A stretch of 61,394 bases of DNA. Source: Bacteroidaceae bacterium (GTDB taxonomy: Bacteria > Bacteroidota > Bacteroidia > Bacteroidales > Bacteroidaceae). The position numbers and the translations under genes were made by a program. Below, in pieces: positions 18,558-28,575 of the stretch (positions are counted from its first letter, which is position 1; every line of letters begins with the position of its first letter). The stretch spans positions 1 to 61,394 of the forward strand of contig JAFUYT010000012.1 in assembly GCA_017470425.1 (NCBI GenBank). The letters run 5' to 3'. The notes under the pieces are model-generated. The model was given only the letters and a program-made list of their open reading frames with translations, had not been told where the DNA came from and made no database searches.

Positions 18558-20102
18558 ATGGCACAACAAGAAGACGTTTTCAAGAAGATCGTCTCCCACT
18601 GCAAGGAGTACGGTTTCGTGTTCCCCTCAAGTGATATCTACGATGGCCTCGGCGCTGTCTATGACTACGGACAGAACGGCGTGGAGCTGAAGAACAACAT
18701 CAAGCAGTACTGGTGGCAGTCGATGGTGCTCCTGCATCAAAACATCGTCGGCATCGATGCCGCCATCTTCATGCACCCCACCACGTGGAAGGCCAGCGGA
18801 CACGTAGATGCCTTCAACGACCCCCTCATCGACAACCGCGACTCGAAGAAGCGCTACCGCGCCGACGTCCTCATCGAGGACCAGATGGCCAAGTACGACG
18901 AGAAGATCGACAAGGAGGTTGCCAAGGCCCGCAAGCGCTTCGGCGACGCCTTCGACGAGGAGCAGTTCCGCACCACCAACGGCCGCGTGCTCGAGTATCA
19001 GGCCAAGCGTGACGCTCTGCACGAGCGCTTCCAGAAGGCCATGAACGCCAACGACCTCGACGAGCTGAAGCAGATCATCATCGACGAGGAAATCGTTTGC
19101 CCCATCAGCGGCACACGCAACTGGACCGACGTGCGCCAGTTCAACCTCATGTTCAAGACCGAGGTAGGTTCCACCGCCGAAGGCACCTCAACCATCTACC
19201 TGCGCCCCGAGACCGCACAGGGCATCTTCGTTAACTACCTCAACGTGCAGAAGACGGGCCGCATGAAGCTCCCCTTCGGCATCGCACAGATCGGTAAGGC
19301 CTTCCGTAACGAGATCGTGGCCCGCCAGTTCATCTTCCGCATGCGCGAGTTCGAGCAGATGGAGATGCAGTTCTTCGTCAAGCCTGGCACCGAGCTCGAC
19401 TGGTTCGCCAAGTGGAAGCAGACACGCATGGCCTGGCACCAGGCCTTAGGCTTCGGCGCCGAGAACTACCGCTTCCACGACCACGACAAGCTGGCCCACT
19501 ACGCCAACGCCGCCACCGACATCGAGTTCCACATGCCCTTCGGCTTCAAAGAGGTCGAGGGTATCCACTCCCGCACCAACTTCGACCTTTCGCAGCACGC
19601 CAAGTACAGCGGCAAGAAGATTGAATACTTCGACCCCGAGACCAACGAGAGCTACACGCCGTTCGTCATCGAGACCTCCATCGGTGTGGATCGTATGTTC
19701 CTCAGCGTCATGTGCCACTCTTACTGCGAGGAGCAGCTCGAGAACGGCGAGACGCGCGTCGTACTGCGCCTGCCCGCAGCCCTGGCTCCAGTGAAGCTCG
19801 CCGTGCTACCGCTCGTGAAGAAGGACGGCCTGCCCGAGGTGGCACAGCAGATTGTCAACGACCTGCGCTTCCACTTCAACTGCAAGTACGACGAGAAGGA
19901 CACCATCGGCAAGCGCTACCGCCGTATGGACGCCATCGGATGCCCCTACTGCGTCACCATCGACCACGACACGCTCGAGGACCACTGCGTCACCCTGCGC
20001 GACCGCGACACGATGGAGCAGAAGCGCGTGCCCATCGCTGACCTCCGCAGCATCATCGAGGACAAGGTTAGCATCACCAGCCTGCTGAAGAAGCTGCTAT
20101 GA
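18558..20102 (+). CDS. glyS: Glycine-tRNA ligase
   Basis: A 514-residue, class II, single-chain homodimer-type glycyl-tRNA synthetase. Visible motifs are the N-terminal FVFPSSDIYDGLGAVYDYG, motif 2 region FRNEIVARQFIFRMREFEQ, the glycine-binding EMQFFVKPG, motif 3 ETSIGVDRMFL, and the C-terminal anticodon domain (AVLPLVKKDGLPEVA). It charges tRNA-Gly in the cytoplasm. Length is normal for Bacteroidetes. Confidence 0.97.
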   Translation: MAQQEDVFKKIVSHCKEYGFVFPSSDIYDGLGAVYDYGQNGVELKNNIKQYWWQSMVLLHQNIVGIDAAIFMHPTTWKASGHVDAFNDPLIDNRDSKKRYRADVLIEDQMAKYDEKIDKEVAKARKRFGDAFDEEQFRTTNGRVLEYQAKRDALHERFQKAMNANDLDELKQIIIDEEIVCPISGTRNWTDVRQFNLMFKTEVGSTAEGTSTIYLRPETAQGIFVNYLNVQKTGRMKLPFGIAQIGKAFRNEIVARQFIFRMREFEQMEMQFFVKPGTELDWFAKWKQTRMAWHQALGFGAENYRFHDHDKLAHYANAATDIEFHMPFGFKEVEGIHSRTNFDLSQHAKYSGKKIEYFDPETNESYTPFVIETSIGVDRMFLSVMCHSYCEEQLENGETRVVLRLPAALAPVKLAVLPLVKKDGLPEVAQQIVNDLRFHFNCKYDEKDTIGKRYRRMDAIGCPYCVTIDHDTLEDHCVTLRDRDTMEQKRVPIADLRSIIEDKVSITSLLKKLL

Positions 20103-20110
20103 CTTGTGAA

Positions 20111-20145
20111 ATGATAAATGATAAATAATAAATGATAAATAATAA
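20111..20145. repeat. Heptanucleotide tandem repeat ATRATAA, left copy
   Basis: Five consecutive heptamers of the form ATGATAA or ATAATAA. A 25-bp part is perfectly complementary to part of the block at 20206-20246, so the two can pair across about 60 nt. Confidence 0.9.
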
Positions 20146-20155
20146 GCATAAGAGC

Positions 20156-20833
20156 ATGAACCATCCTTTGTCACATTCCTCACGTTGCATAGGCCATCGC
20201 CATGCATTATTATCATTTATTATTTATCATTTATTATTTATTATTTCGGCTGTTTTCGTCTCCTGCAGTGACAACGAAGAATATAACCCCTACGACGACT
20301 GGCAGGAGCGCAACACGGAGTGGTTCCGCCACGTTGCCGATACGGCGCGCACGGCCATCAACGCCGCCAAGGCCGAATACGGCGATGCGTGGCAGGAACA
20401 CTGCGACTGGCGTATGTACAAATCGCTGCGCAAGAGCCCGAGCTACCAAAGTGGCATCGTCGAGGACAGCATTTGCGTGCGCATCGTCAAACCGGGCACC
20501 GGCACGCACCAACCACTGCTGACAGACGTCGTAAAGGTGGCTTTCCGCGGATGGCTGATGCCCACGCAGGACGCCGCAGGCAACACCTTCGAGAAAGTGT
20601 TCTCCCAGACGTTCTACGGTGCCTACAATGAGCAGACGGCAGCCTCCACAGAGAACACCGTGTCCTCGTTCACCGAAGGTTTCGAGACAGCCCTGCAGTA
20701 CATGACCGAGGGCGCAGAATGGATGGTCTGCATCCCCTATTCCCAGTTCTACAACGATCAGGAACAAGGCAGCGGCACCATCCCGGCTTACAGTTCCGTA
20801 CGCTTCAGGATCATCCTCATGAAAGTCTATTGA
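20156..20833 (+). CDS. FKBP-type peptidyl-prolyl isomerase-like lipoprotein
   Basis: An in-frame ATG at 20132 is an alternative start. The signal region (LLSFIIYHLLFIISAVFVSC) ends in a lipobox, and its hydrophobic core is encoded by the TTATCATTT heptamer repeat at 20206-20246. The body has a helical part followed by an FKBP-like C-terminal fold (LTDVVKVAFRGWL, NTFEKVF, EGFETALQYMTEGAEWMVCI, IPAYSSVRFRIILMKVY). Probably a periplasmic or outer-membrane folding factor. Its 3' end overlaps the convergent gldH gene by 7 nt. Confidence 0.8.
   Translation: MNHPLSHSSRCIGHRHALLSFIIYHLLFIISAVFVSCSDNEEYNPYDDWQERNTEWFRHVADTARTAINAAKAEYGDAWQEHCDWRMYKSLRKSPSYQSGIVEDSICVRIVKPGTGTHQPLLTDVVKVAFRGWLMPTQDAAGNTFEKVFSQTFYGAYNEQTAASTENTVSSFTEGFETALQYMTEGAEWMVCIPYSQFYNDQEQGSGTIPAYSSVRFRIILMKVY
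20206..20246. repeat. Heptanucleotide tandem repeat, inverted copy, in a signal-peptide coding region
   Basis: Repeats of TTATCAT/TTATTAT on the plus strand, the reverse complement of the 20111-20145 family. Read in frame it encodes isoleucine/leucine/phenylalanine-rich sequence forming the signal-peptide core of the FKBP lipoprotein. Confidence 0.9.
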
Positions 20834-21315
20834 ACTTTCACTCCGACATCCGAAATGCCTGTCAGGCTCTGGCGTCGCATGATGTGATAGACCAACAGCC
20901 GGACAGGCATTTGCTGTACCGTCAGGTCAATGGTGGCGACGCTGTCCTCGCACTCATGGATGACCGTCCCTGTCGTCTGCCACACTGACATCTGCTGCCC
21001 ACTTCTCTGCAGACCTCCTGCACCTTGTTCCCCGTTCACCTGCAAGCATAGTGTGTCGCGATGGCGGCTGTCATCAGCGTCGCGCCGCTCCACGACCAGC
21101 CACAAATCCTCATAAGGATATAGGTTTGTGGTGCGCACGCCCACGCTCACCTGGTAGCGACCGTCCACAGGCACCTCTGCCAGCTCAAAGCACAGCGTGT
21201 CCGTCGTGTGCCACTCGCCCGAGGGTAGCGGCTGATAGACATAGAACAGAGGTCGCTGGCGACAAGCGCAGAGACAGCCCATCAGCATCATTGCCCATAA
21301 ACAAATCCGCTTCAT
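20827..21315 (-). CDS. gldH: Gliding motility-type lipoprotein GldH
   Basis: The start at 21315 gives a lipoprotein signal (MKRICLWAMMLMGCLCAC). The 162-residue body matches GldH: WHTTDTLCFEL, VSVGVRTTNLYPYEDLWLVVER and the C-terminal LTGISDVGVKVQ. GldH is required for gliding in Flavobacterium but is found across non-gliding Bacteroidales, where its role is uncertain. It follows ricT after 13 nt in the conserved holB-ricT-gldH order. Confidence 0.85.
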   Translation of the reverse strand: MKRICLWAMMLMGCLCACRQRPLFYVYQPLPSGEWHTTDTLCFELAEVPVDGRYQVSVGVRTTNLYPYEDLWLVVERRDADDSRHRDTLCLQVNGEQGAGGLQRSGQQMSVWQTTGTVIHECEDSVATIDLTVQQMPVRLLVYHIMRRQSLTGISDVGVKVQ

Positions 21316-21328
21316 CGCCAATCCATGC

Positions 21329-22432
21329 TCAATCTTTATTCTCCCCTCTCCCTTCCTGTGGCTTTCTCTTCTTCTTTTTCTTCTTCTTGCGCGCACTGTC
21401 GAAGCGCGTCAGATCCTCCTGCGTAGCCAGGTCGATGGGCTTCTGCGGCTGTGCCACGACGCGGTCGTCAAGCGCATCGGGCTTCTGGCCCTCGCGGTTC
21501 ATGGCGATGATTTCCTTGGCGCGCTCAGCCGTGATGGTCGTCAGATTGGCGGCGATGCGGCGGTCGGTGCTGTAGGTGATCATGTTCGAGAGGATGTCAG
21601 CCTTGAAATAGTAATAGGTACCGTCGATGGTCTCCAGCTGGATCTCGCGCGAGGGCAGGCGGCGACTTGCCTCCACATACTGATCCACCTCGTAGTTCAT
21701 GCAGCACTTCAGCTTCGCACACTGTCCGGCAAGCTTCTGCGGATTGAGGCTGAGGTCCTGAAAGCGGGCGGCAGCTGTGCCCACGCTGACGAAGTTCTTC
21801 ATCCACGTGGTGCAACACAGCTCGCGGCCGCAGGGACCGAAGCCGCCGATGCGCCCGGCCTCCTGGCGGGCACCGATCTGCTTCATCTCAATGCGCACAT
21901 GGAAGGCATCGGCCAACACCTTGATGAGCTGCCGGAAATCCACACGCCCATCGGCGATATAATAGAAGATTGCTTTGTTGCCGTCGCCCTGGTATTCCAC
22001 GTCGCCGATCTTCATCTCCAGCCCCAGGTCCTTGGCAATCTGCCGACTGCGGATCATCGTCTCGTGCTCACGCGCCTTCGCTTCCTCGTACTTCTCCATA
22101 TCCACGGGGCGCACCTTACGATAGATACGCTTGATGTCGTCGGGATTGCGCGGCGGCGTACGCTTCATCTGCAGCAACACCAGTTTGCCCGTGAGCGTGA
22201 CGGTGCCGATATCGTGCCCTGGCGAGGCCTCCACCGCCACCACGTCGCCCTTCTCCAGTGGCAAGTTGTTACTGTTATGATAGAACCCCTTACGGGTGTT
22301 CTTGAACTGCACCTCCACGAGATCCGTGGCCTCCGCATTGCCGGGGATGTCCGCCAGATAGTCATAGACATTCAGTTGGCAGCTCTGCTTGGGGCAGCCC
22401 CGATAGATGAGGCCGCGATATACGTTTTCCAT
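21329..22432 (-). CDS. ricT: PSP1-domain protein RicT (YaaT)
   Basis: A 367-residue protein with the RicT signature: GGFGPCGRELCCTTWMKNF, and further Cys in GQCAKLKCCMNYEVDQYV, which in Bacillus RicT bind iron-sulfur clusters, plus SREIQLETIDGTYYYFKAD. The tail is Lys/Arg-rich (KKKKKKRKPQ). In Firmicutes RicT works with RicA/RicF on RNase Y; its role in Bacteroidetes is less clear. Its ATG overlaps the stop of holB by one base. Confidence 0.9.
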   Translation of the reverse strand: MENVYRGLIYRGCPKQSCQLNVYDYLADIPGNAEATDLVEVQFKNTRKGFYHNSNNLPLEKGDVVAVEASPGHDIGTVTLTGKLVLLQMKRTPPRNPDDIKRIYRKVRPVDMEKYEEAKAREHETMIRSRQIAKDLGLEMKIGDVEYQGDGNKAIFYYIADGRVDFRQLIKVLADAFHVRIEMKQIGARQEAGRIGGFGPCGRELCCTTWMKNFVSVGTAAARFQDLSLNPQKLAGQCAKLKCCMNYEVDQYVEASRRLPSREIQLETIDGTYYYFKADILSNMITYSTDRRIAANLTTITAERAKEIIAMNREGQKPDALDDRVVAQPQKPIDLATQEDLTRFDSARKKKKKKKRKPQEGRGENKD

Positions 22433-23472
22433 TATTTCTGTATCAGTAAGACAATCATTTTCAGGGATAAATCGAAGAACACCATGCGGGCGTTCACGTT
22501 CTGCGCAATATCGCGCTCCGCAGCTGCCAGCTCCTCGGTGATGGGGATGACATTGCGCTCGTTCACGAAGCGCGCAAAGTTGCGGCTGAAGGCGGCTTCC
22601 TCCTCTGTTTGGCTGTTGAGCGCCGACTCATGGAAGTTATAGACAAAGTTCTCGCGCACCTGCCGTTGGCAGAACTGCAGGAAGCTCTTCTGCGTCTCAC
22701 GTCCCATGCCGGCCAGATGCTCGCTCCAGTCGCGCATATCCTTCACCTTGCGCTGGTAGGAGAGGCGCATCAGCATGATGAACAAATCCAGGAACTGGCG
22801 TTCGTCCTTCGGCGGATGCGCTTGTCGGTACTCCTCCTGCGAGAGAGGTGGCACCAGCAGCCGTTGCGTGCGGCTTAGGATAGTGCCCAGCACCAGATCG
22901 GGCTCCTCAGAGACCATCAGGAAATGCGTGCCCGCCGGCGGCTCCTCGAAAAGCTTCAGCAGTTTGTTCGCCGTCTCCTGGTTCATCTTCTCCGGCAGCC
23001 ACACCACCATCACCTTACGCCCGCCCTGGTTCGACTTCAGCGCCAGCTTGCGCTGGATATTATCGCTCTCTGCCACGTAGTACGTCGCCTGCTGATTGGC
23101 AGCCCCCATATCCTCGAGCCAGTCGTTCAGGTCGAAATAAGGGCTTTCGAGCACACGTGCGCGCCATTCCTTAATATAGACATCCGAGACGGCGCCCTCA
23201 GGCGTCTTGATGCGCGCCCCCTTCACGATGGGGAAGGTGAAATGCAAGTCAGGGTGCTCCAGCTTCGCAGCCATCTTGCACGAGGCACACTCGCCGCACG
23301 CACTGCCGTCCTCACGCGGGTGCTGACACAGCAGCGTCTGCGCGAACGCCACCGCCAGCGCCAGCTTTCCCGAACCCTCGGGGCCACACAGCATCAGCGC
23401 ATGGGGCACGCGGTCAGCCTGCAGGTCGGCGAGCAGCCGTTGCCACGTCGCCTTCTGTCCAATAAACGGCAT
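22432..23472 (-). CDS. holB: DNA polymerase III subunit delta' (HolB)
   Basis: About 346 residues from the ATG at 23472 (MPFIGQKATWQRLL). Earlier starts are unlikely because a -7 promoter element (TAACTTTG, 23502-23509) lies just upstream. Motifs: P-loop-like LCGPEGSGKLALA, zinc module CGECASCK, VVWLPEKMNQETANKLLKLF, EEPPAGTHFL and the SRTQRL sensor. It is a clamp-loader subunit and the first gene of the holB-ricT-gldH unit. Confidence 0.92.
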   Translation of the reverse strand: MPFIGQKATWQRLLADLQADRVPHALMLCGPEGSGKLALAVAFAQTLLCQHPREDGSACGECASCKMAAKLEHPDLHFTFPIVKGARIKTPEGAVSDVYIKEWRARVLESPYFDLNDWLEDMGAANQQATYYVAESDNIQRKLALKSNQGGRKVMVVWLPEKMNQETANKLLKLFEEPPAGTHFLMVSEEPDLVLGTILSRTQRLLVPPLSQEEYRQAHPPKDERQFLDLFIMLMRLSYQRKVKDMRDWSEHLAGMGRETQKSFLQFCQRQVRENFVYNFHESALNSQTEEEAAFSRNFARFVNERNVIPITEELAAAERDIAQNVNARMVFFDLSLKMIVLLIQK

Positions 23473-23501
23473 TGTGAGACCTTGCTTCTCCATTTCGGGG
23501 T

Positions 23502-23509
23502 CAAAGTTA
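23502..23509 (-). promoter_or_regulatory. -7 element of holB-ricT-gldH
   Basis: On the minus strand TAACTTTG is an exact match. Transcription would begin near 23497, so the ATG at 23493 would be almost leaderless and the ATG at 23472 is favoured. Confidence 0.6.
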
Positions 23510-23689
23510 CAACAAAATGTTGGGATAAGCCTCATAAATCACAAAGGAATCGTCTGCCGCTGATTAAAATCGGCCACATTCACCTGTTTTTTTACACTTT
23601 CTCTTAACTCATACTACAACATTTTCCCACTTATACCACGATAGAACATGGCGGAGAGAGGGGCCTAATGTCGGAAAAAAAGGGTTTTC

Positions 23690-23721
23690 TTTGGCTGCGT
23701 GGAAAACAAACACTATCTTTG
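23690..23721 (+). promoter_or_regulatory. Promoter of sufCD
   Basis: TTTG (23690-23693), 20 nt, TATCTTTG (23714-23721): full Bacteroidetes consensus, 42 nt before sufC. Confidence 0.8.
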
Positions 23722-23763
23722 CAGCCAAAATGAGGCATGATTGTCTCTTAATGGAAGTATCAG

Positions 23764-24515
<752 letters not shown>

Positions 24516-24519
<4 letters not shown>

Positions 24520-25754
24520 AGGCAGTCAGGCAATATCTGGATTTCTTCCGCAGTGAGCGCCAGCGCCTCGAAGCGGGGTCACTACCGCTGCTGAACGCGC
24601 AGCGCGAGGCGGCCGCGGCAGCGTTGGAGCGCCTGCAGTTCCCCTCGCAGAAGGTGGAACGCTACAAATACACCGACGTGGAAGCTGCCTTCGCGCCCAA
24701 CTACGGCATCGAGCTCACCCCGCAGAAACCCGCAGACACCACCGAAAAGCACTCGCTAGAACCCGAAAAGCACTCGCCCGCTACGGTTTCCCCGTCACAC
24801 CCGGAAGCCCTGTCGCACTACGCCACCCTGACTGATGTGAACGCCGACGCGATTACTGCGCTGAACACGATGCTCGTGCAGGATGTGACGGTCATCTATG
24901 CGGCCCCTGGCGAGCGTAAGGAGCACCCCGTACAGATTACTCGCACGCTACAGGCCACAGCGCCGCTGATGCAGAACCGCCGCCTGCTCATCGTGGCAGA
25001 AGCGGGTGCGGAGCTGACGGTCATCCTCACGGACAAGGCTGTAGCGGGACAGGACTTCCTGACGACGCAGGTGACGGAGGTCTTTGTGGGCGAGGGTGCC
25101 CACGTGGAGCTTTACGACATCGAGGACACGCAGGAGCGCTGCCACCGCTTTCACCAAGTCTTCGCACAGGTCACTGCGGGCGGGCACTTGACGCACGGCG
25201 TCTTCACGCTCGCGGGAGGTGTCAGCCGCAACCAGACCGACATACGACTCACGGGCGAAGGTGCCGCCGTGCAACTGCTGGGTTGCGCCGTGCTGGGAGG
25301 AACGCAGCACGCCGACAACAACACGCTCATCGACCACCTCGCACCGGGTTGCACCAGCCGCGAGCTCTATAAATATGTCGTGGACCAGCAGGCCACGGGC
25401 GCCTTCGCCGGACGTGTCCTCGTGCGCGAGGGCGCCGTGCAGACCGACTCCGTGGAGCGCAATGCCAACCTCGTCTGCACCAGTCAGGCGCGGATGTGGA
25501 CGCAGCCGATGCTGGAGATCTACGCCGACGATGTGAAGTGCTCCCACGGCTCCACCGTAGGACAACTCAACGACGACGCCCTCTTCTATATGCGGCAACG
25601 CGGCATCAGCGAGACGGAAGCCCGCACGCTCCTGAAGCAGGCTTTCGCCAGCGAGGTGCTCAACGAAATCCCCCACGAGGCGCTGCGTCAGCGGCTGCAC
25701 GTGCTCGTGGAGAAACGCTTCCGCTCCTGCGAGAACTGCCAACTTTGTAAGTAA
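24516..25754 (+). CDS. sufD: Fe-S cluster assembly protein SufD
   Basis: A 412-residue protein with the SufB/D beta-helix core: RLLIVAEAGAELTVIL, LGGTQHADNNTLIDH, GAFAGRVLVREGAVQTD, EIYADDVKCSHGSTVGQL and the C-terminal NEIPHEALRQRL. It partners SufB and SufC. The N-terminal region has a 7-residue tandem repeat (EKHSLEP, EKHSPAT) from a direct repeat of CCGAAAAGCACTCGC at 24742 and 24763. The stop overlaps the ybeY start (TAATG). Confidence 0.93.
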
Positions 25755-26170
25755 TGATTACCTTCCAGACCATCCACGCAGAGATGCCCGCCATCGACAC
25801 ACAGGCCGTGACGGCATGGGTGCAGGCCGTTGGCGCAAGCTACGGCCGCCGCATGGGCGACATCGCCTACATCTTCGTCGATGACGAGGAAATCCTGCGT
25901 GTGAACCGCCAGTTCCTCCAGCACGACTACTACACCGACATCATCACCTTCGACTACAGCGGCGGCTCCCTCATCAGCGGCGACCTCTTCATCAGCCTCG
26001 ACACCGTGCGCACGAATGCTGAGGGGCTGGGTGTCGCCTACGAGCAGGAGCTCCACCGCGTCATCATCCACGGCATCCTCCATCTCTGCGGCCTGGGCGA
26101 CAAAGGCCCCGGCGAGCGCGAGTTGATGGAAGCTGCCGAAAACCGAGCCCTCGCCCTCCTCAATAGATAA
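25754..26170 (+). CDS. ybeY: Endoribonuclease YbeY (rRNA maturation)
   Basis: A 138-residue protein with the UPF0054 zinc signature HRVIIHGILHLCGLGD (H-x3-H-x5-D form) and NRQFLQHDYYTDIITFDY. It processes the 16S rRNA 3' end and takes part in ribosome quality control. Coupled to sufD by a one-base overlap. A GC-rich hairpin after the stop (26177-26197) may end the transcript. Confidence 0.93.
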   Translation: MITFQTIHAEMPAIDTQAVTAWVQAVGASYGRRMGDIAYIFVDDEEILRVNRQFLQHDYYTDIITFDYSGGSLISGDLFISLDTVRTNAEGLGVAYEQELHRVIIHGILHLCGLGDKGPGERELMEAAENRALALLNR

Positions 26171-26176
26171 AGTGTG

Positions 26177-26197
26177 CCCGCTGGTTTACCCGGCGGG
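26177..26197 (+). terminator. GC-rich hairpin after ybeY
   Basis: CCCGCTGG, a 5-nt loop, CCGGCGGG: an 8-bp stem with one G-U pair, just past the ybeY stop. The following sequence is pyrimidine-rich but not a clean T run. Confidence 0.5.
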
Positions 26198-26235
26198 TCT
26201 CCTTTCCCGCATATACCCCCTTAACCCCTATCATC

Positions 26236-27348
26236 ATGATGAAAAAAATCCTCTCCCTCGCTGCCATCGCACTGATGTTGTGCGTAGCAGCATGTAAGAA
26301 CGACGGCTACAAGATCACCGGTACCGTCACGGGTGCCGAGGACGGCGACACCGTCATCCTGGCCACCGTACGCAGTATGCTTGACATCGACACCTTCCAG
26401 ACCACCGTCATCAACGACGGCAAGTTCGTCTTCAAGGGCGTTCAGGAGACCGCTGCCATCCGCTATGTCATCTGGAAGTCCAACAACAACCCCGACCTGC
26501 TGATTGCCACGCAGTTCGCGCTGGAGAATGCCGACATCACCATCCAGCTCGACACCGCCGAGAACGCGGTCGCTGAGATCAGCGGCACACCCGCCAACGA
26601 GGCTCTCACCGCGCTCGCACGACAGGAACTCGACGTGAACCGCCAGGCACAGGATGTCTTCCTGGTTCTCAACGACGTGGAGGCCACCGACGAAGCCAAG
26701 GCTGCTGCTGAGAAGGTCCTCAACGACCTGCAAGACCAGATAACAGCAATCTACCAGGAGTTCATCACTGCCAATATTCAGAACGTGGCTGGGCAGACCT
26801 ATCTCACCGGCTATGCTGGTATGCTGAGCGATGAGTTCGTCGCTGAGCAGCTTGCAGCGCTGCCCGAAGATGCCAACTCCGAGGAGATCAACGAACTGCG
26901 CGAAGTCTATGCCGAAAAGGCCAAGACGGCTGTCGGCCAAGACTTTCTGGACATCAAGGCTGCTACGCCCGAAGGCGGAGAGCTCAGCGTCAGCGAGGTT
27001 GCTGCTGGTGCCAAGGTGCTCATGATCGACTTCTGGGCAAGCTGGTGCGGCCCCTGCCGCCGCGAGATGCCCGCTGTGAAGGCTGCCTATGAGCAGTACC
27101 ATTCACAGGGCTTCGAGATCATCGGCGTCAGCCTCGACAAGGATGCCGGTGCCTGGAAGCAGGCCATCGCTGACCTGGGGATGACGTGGCCGCAGATCTC
27201 TGACCTGAAGGGCTGGGAGTGCGAAGGCGCTGCCACCTACACCGTGCGCTCCATCCCCGCCACCGTACTCATCAAGGGCGGCAAGATTGTTGCCCGTGAC
27301 CTCCGCGGCGAGAAGCTCGCAGAGAAGGTCGGTGAACTGCTGAAATAG
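26236..27348 (+). CDS. DUF4369-thioredoxin (TlpA-like) lipoprotein
   Basis: A 370-residue lipoprotein (lipobox VAAC). The N-terminal DUF4369 beta domain runs to about residue 120 (YKITGTVTGAEDGDTVILAT). A helical middle follows, then a C-terminal thioredoxin domain with a complete active site, FWASWCGPCRREMPAV, and the cis-Pro loop RSIPATVLI. It is probably a periplasmic thiol-disulfide oxidoreductase attached to a membrane. Contrast the Cys-less relative at 8337. Confidence 0.88.
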   Translation: MMKKILSLAAIALMLCVAACKNDGYKITGTVTGAEDGDTVILATVRSMLDIDTFQTTVINDGKFVFKGVQETAAIRYVIWKSNNNPDLLIATQFALENADITIQLDTAENAVAEISGTPANEALTALARQELDVNRQAQDVFLVLNDVEATDEAKAAAEKVLNDLQDQITAIYQEFITANIQNVAGQTYLTGYAGMLSDEFVAEQLAALPEDANSEEINELREVYAEKAKTAVGQDFLDIKAATPEGGELSVSEVAAGAKVLMIDFWASWCGPCRREMPAVKAAYEQYHSQGFEIIGVSLDKDAGAWKQAIADLGMTWPQISDLKGWECEGAATYTVRSIPATVLIKGGKIVARDLRGEKLAEKVGELLK

Positions 27349-27366
27349 AGAAAAGAAGAGAAGACG

Positions 27367-28575
27367 GTGAACGCTGCAACGCTTGACTTCATCCAGCAGC
27401 ACGCGCAGGATGACGTGCGCCAGCTGGCACTGCGCACAGCGCCGGCAGAAGTCGATTTGCGCACCGCACTCACTCAGATTGAAGGCCGTCAGCTGGCCGC
27501 CCGCAAGATTCCCACGTGGGCGGCCACCGACGGCCTCCTGTTTCCCCCTCGCCTGGCGATGGAGCAGTGCTCCAGTGAGGCGACAGCACGGTACAAGCAA
27601 GTAGTGTTAAGAGAAAAGAGGCCAGAAGATGCTTCTTTCATAGACCTCACCGCAGGCTTTGGGGTCGATTTTGCCGCCATCGCTCCCTTGTTCACCAGCG
27701 CGACGTATGTCGATAAGCAGGAAGAGCTCTGCCGTCTCGCGCGCCACAACCTGCCGCTGCTGGGCTGCACTAAGGCCAAGGTCTGCTGCACGTCGGCAGA
27801 AGAGATGCTGGACGCCTTGGCAAAGGAACCGCAACAGAAGCGTGTCCTCATGATAGACCCGGCACGCCGCGATGCGGCAGGGCGCAAGGTAGCGCTCATC
27901 GAGGCCTGCACGCCCGATGTCTGCCGTCTGCAAGAGCAGCTGCGCGCCCTCGCCGACTACACGCTCATCAAACTCTCACCCATGCTCGACGTGACCGCCG
28001 CCGTGCGGGCACTGCGAGGCATCGAGGAGGTGCACATCGTGAGCGTAGAGGGCGAATGTAAGGAGCTGCTGCTGGTGATGACCGCAGATAGCATGCCCCC
28101 GTCTGCACCCGCCATCCACTGCGTGAACCTGCCCTCCGAGAGCACCTTCACCTTCCAGATGGCTGAGGAAGAGGCAGCGGTGGCACAAATGGCGGAGCAC
28201 CTCTGCAAGTACCTTTATGAACCCAACGCCAGCATCCTGAAGGCTGGTGCCTTCAAAACCATTTGCCAGCGCTATCCCGTATGCAAGCTATCACCAGAAG
28301 CCCATCTCTACACCTCCGACCAGTTCATCGCCGACTTCCCTGGTCGCCGCTGGCGCATCCTCGACCACGCCACGTTCAACAAGAAAGAACTGAAACGCCT
28401 TCTCGCCGGCATCACCGCCGCCGACCTGACCGTGCGCGGCTTCCCCATGCCCGTAGCGGCACTGCGGCGACAGCTCCGTCTCAGCGAAGGTGGACAGCAT
28501 CATCTGATTGCTACGACCTTAGCCCGTCAGAAATGCCTCCTCCGCGTAGAAAGAATCCTACACCATGAACCATAG
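27367..28575 (+). CDS. SAM-dependent methyltransferase with THUMP-like C-terminal domain
   Basis: The start is GTG at 27367, preceded by an A/G-rich GAAAAGAAGAGAAG stretch. 402 residues. The Rossmann part carries FIDLTAGFGVDFAAIAPLF (SAM loop), TYVDKQEELCRLA and MIDPARRD (catalytic D-P-x-R). The C-terminal part matches the THUMP-like domain (PNASILKAGAFKTICQRY, DHATFNKKELKRLL, TVRGFPMPVAALR). It is likely an RNA or protein methyltransferase; the substrate is unknown. It overlaps the next gene by 11 nt. Confidence 0.85.
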   Translation: MNAATLDFIQQHAQDDVRQLALRTAPAEVDLRTALTQIEGRQLAARKIPTWAATDGLLFPPRLAMEQCSSEATARYKQVVLREKRPEDASFIDLTAGFGVDFAAIAPLFTSATYVDKQEELCRLARHNLPLLGCTKAKVCCTSAEEMLDALAKEPQQKRVLMIDPARRDAAGRKVALIEACTPDVCRLQEQLRALADYTLIKLSPMLDVTAAVRALRGIEEVHIVSVEGECKELLLVMTADSMPPSAPAIHCVNLPSESTFTFQMAEEEAAVAQMAEHLCKYLYEPNASILKAGAFKTICQRYPVCKLSPEAHLYTSDQFIADFPGRRWRILDHATFNKKELKRLLAGITAADLTVRGFPMPVAALRRQLRLSEGGQHHLIATTLARQKCLLRVERILHHEP

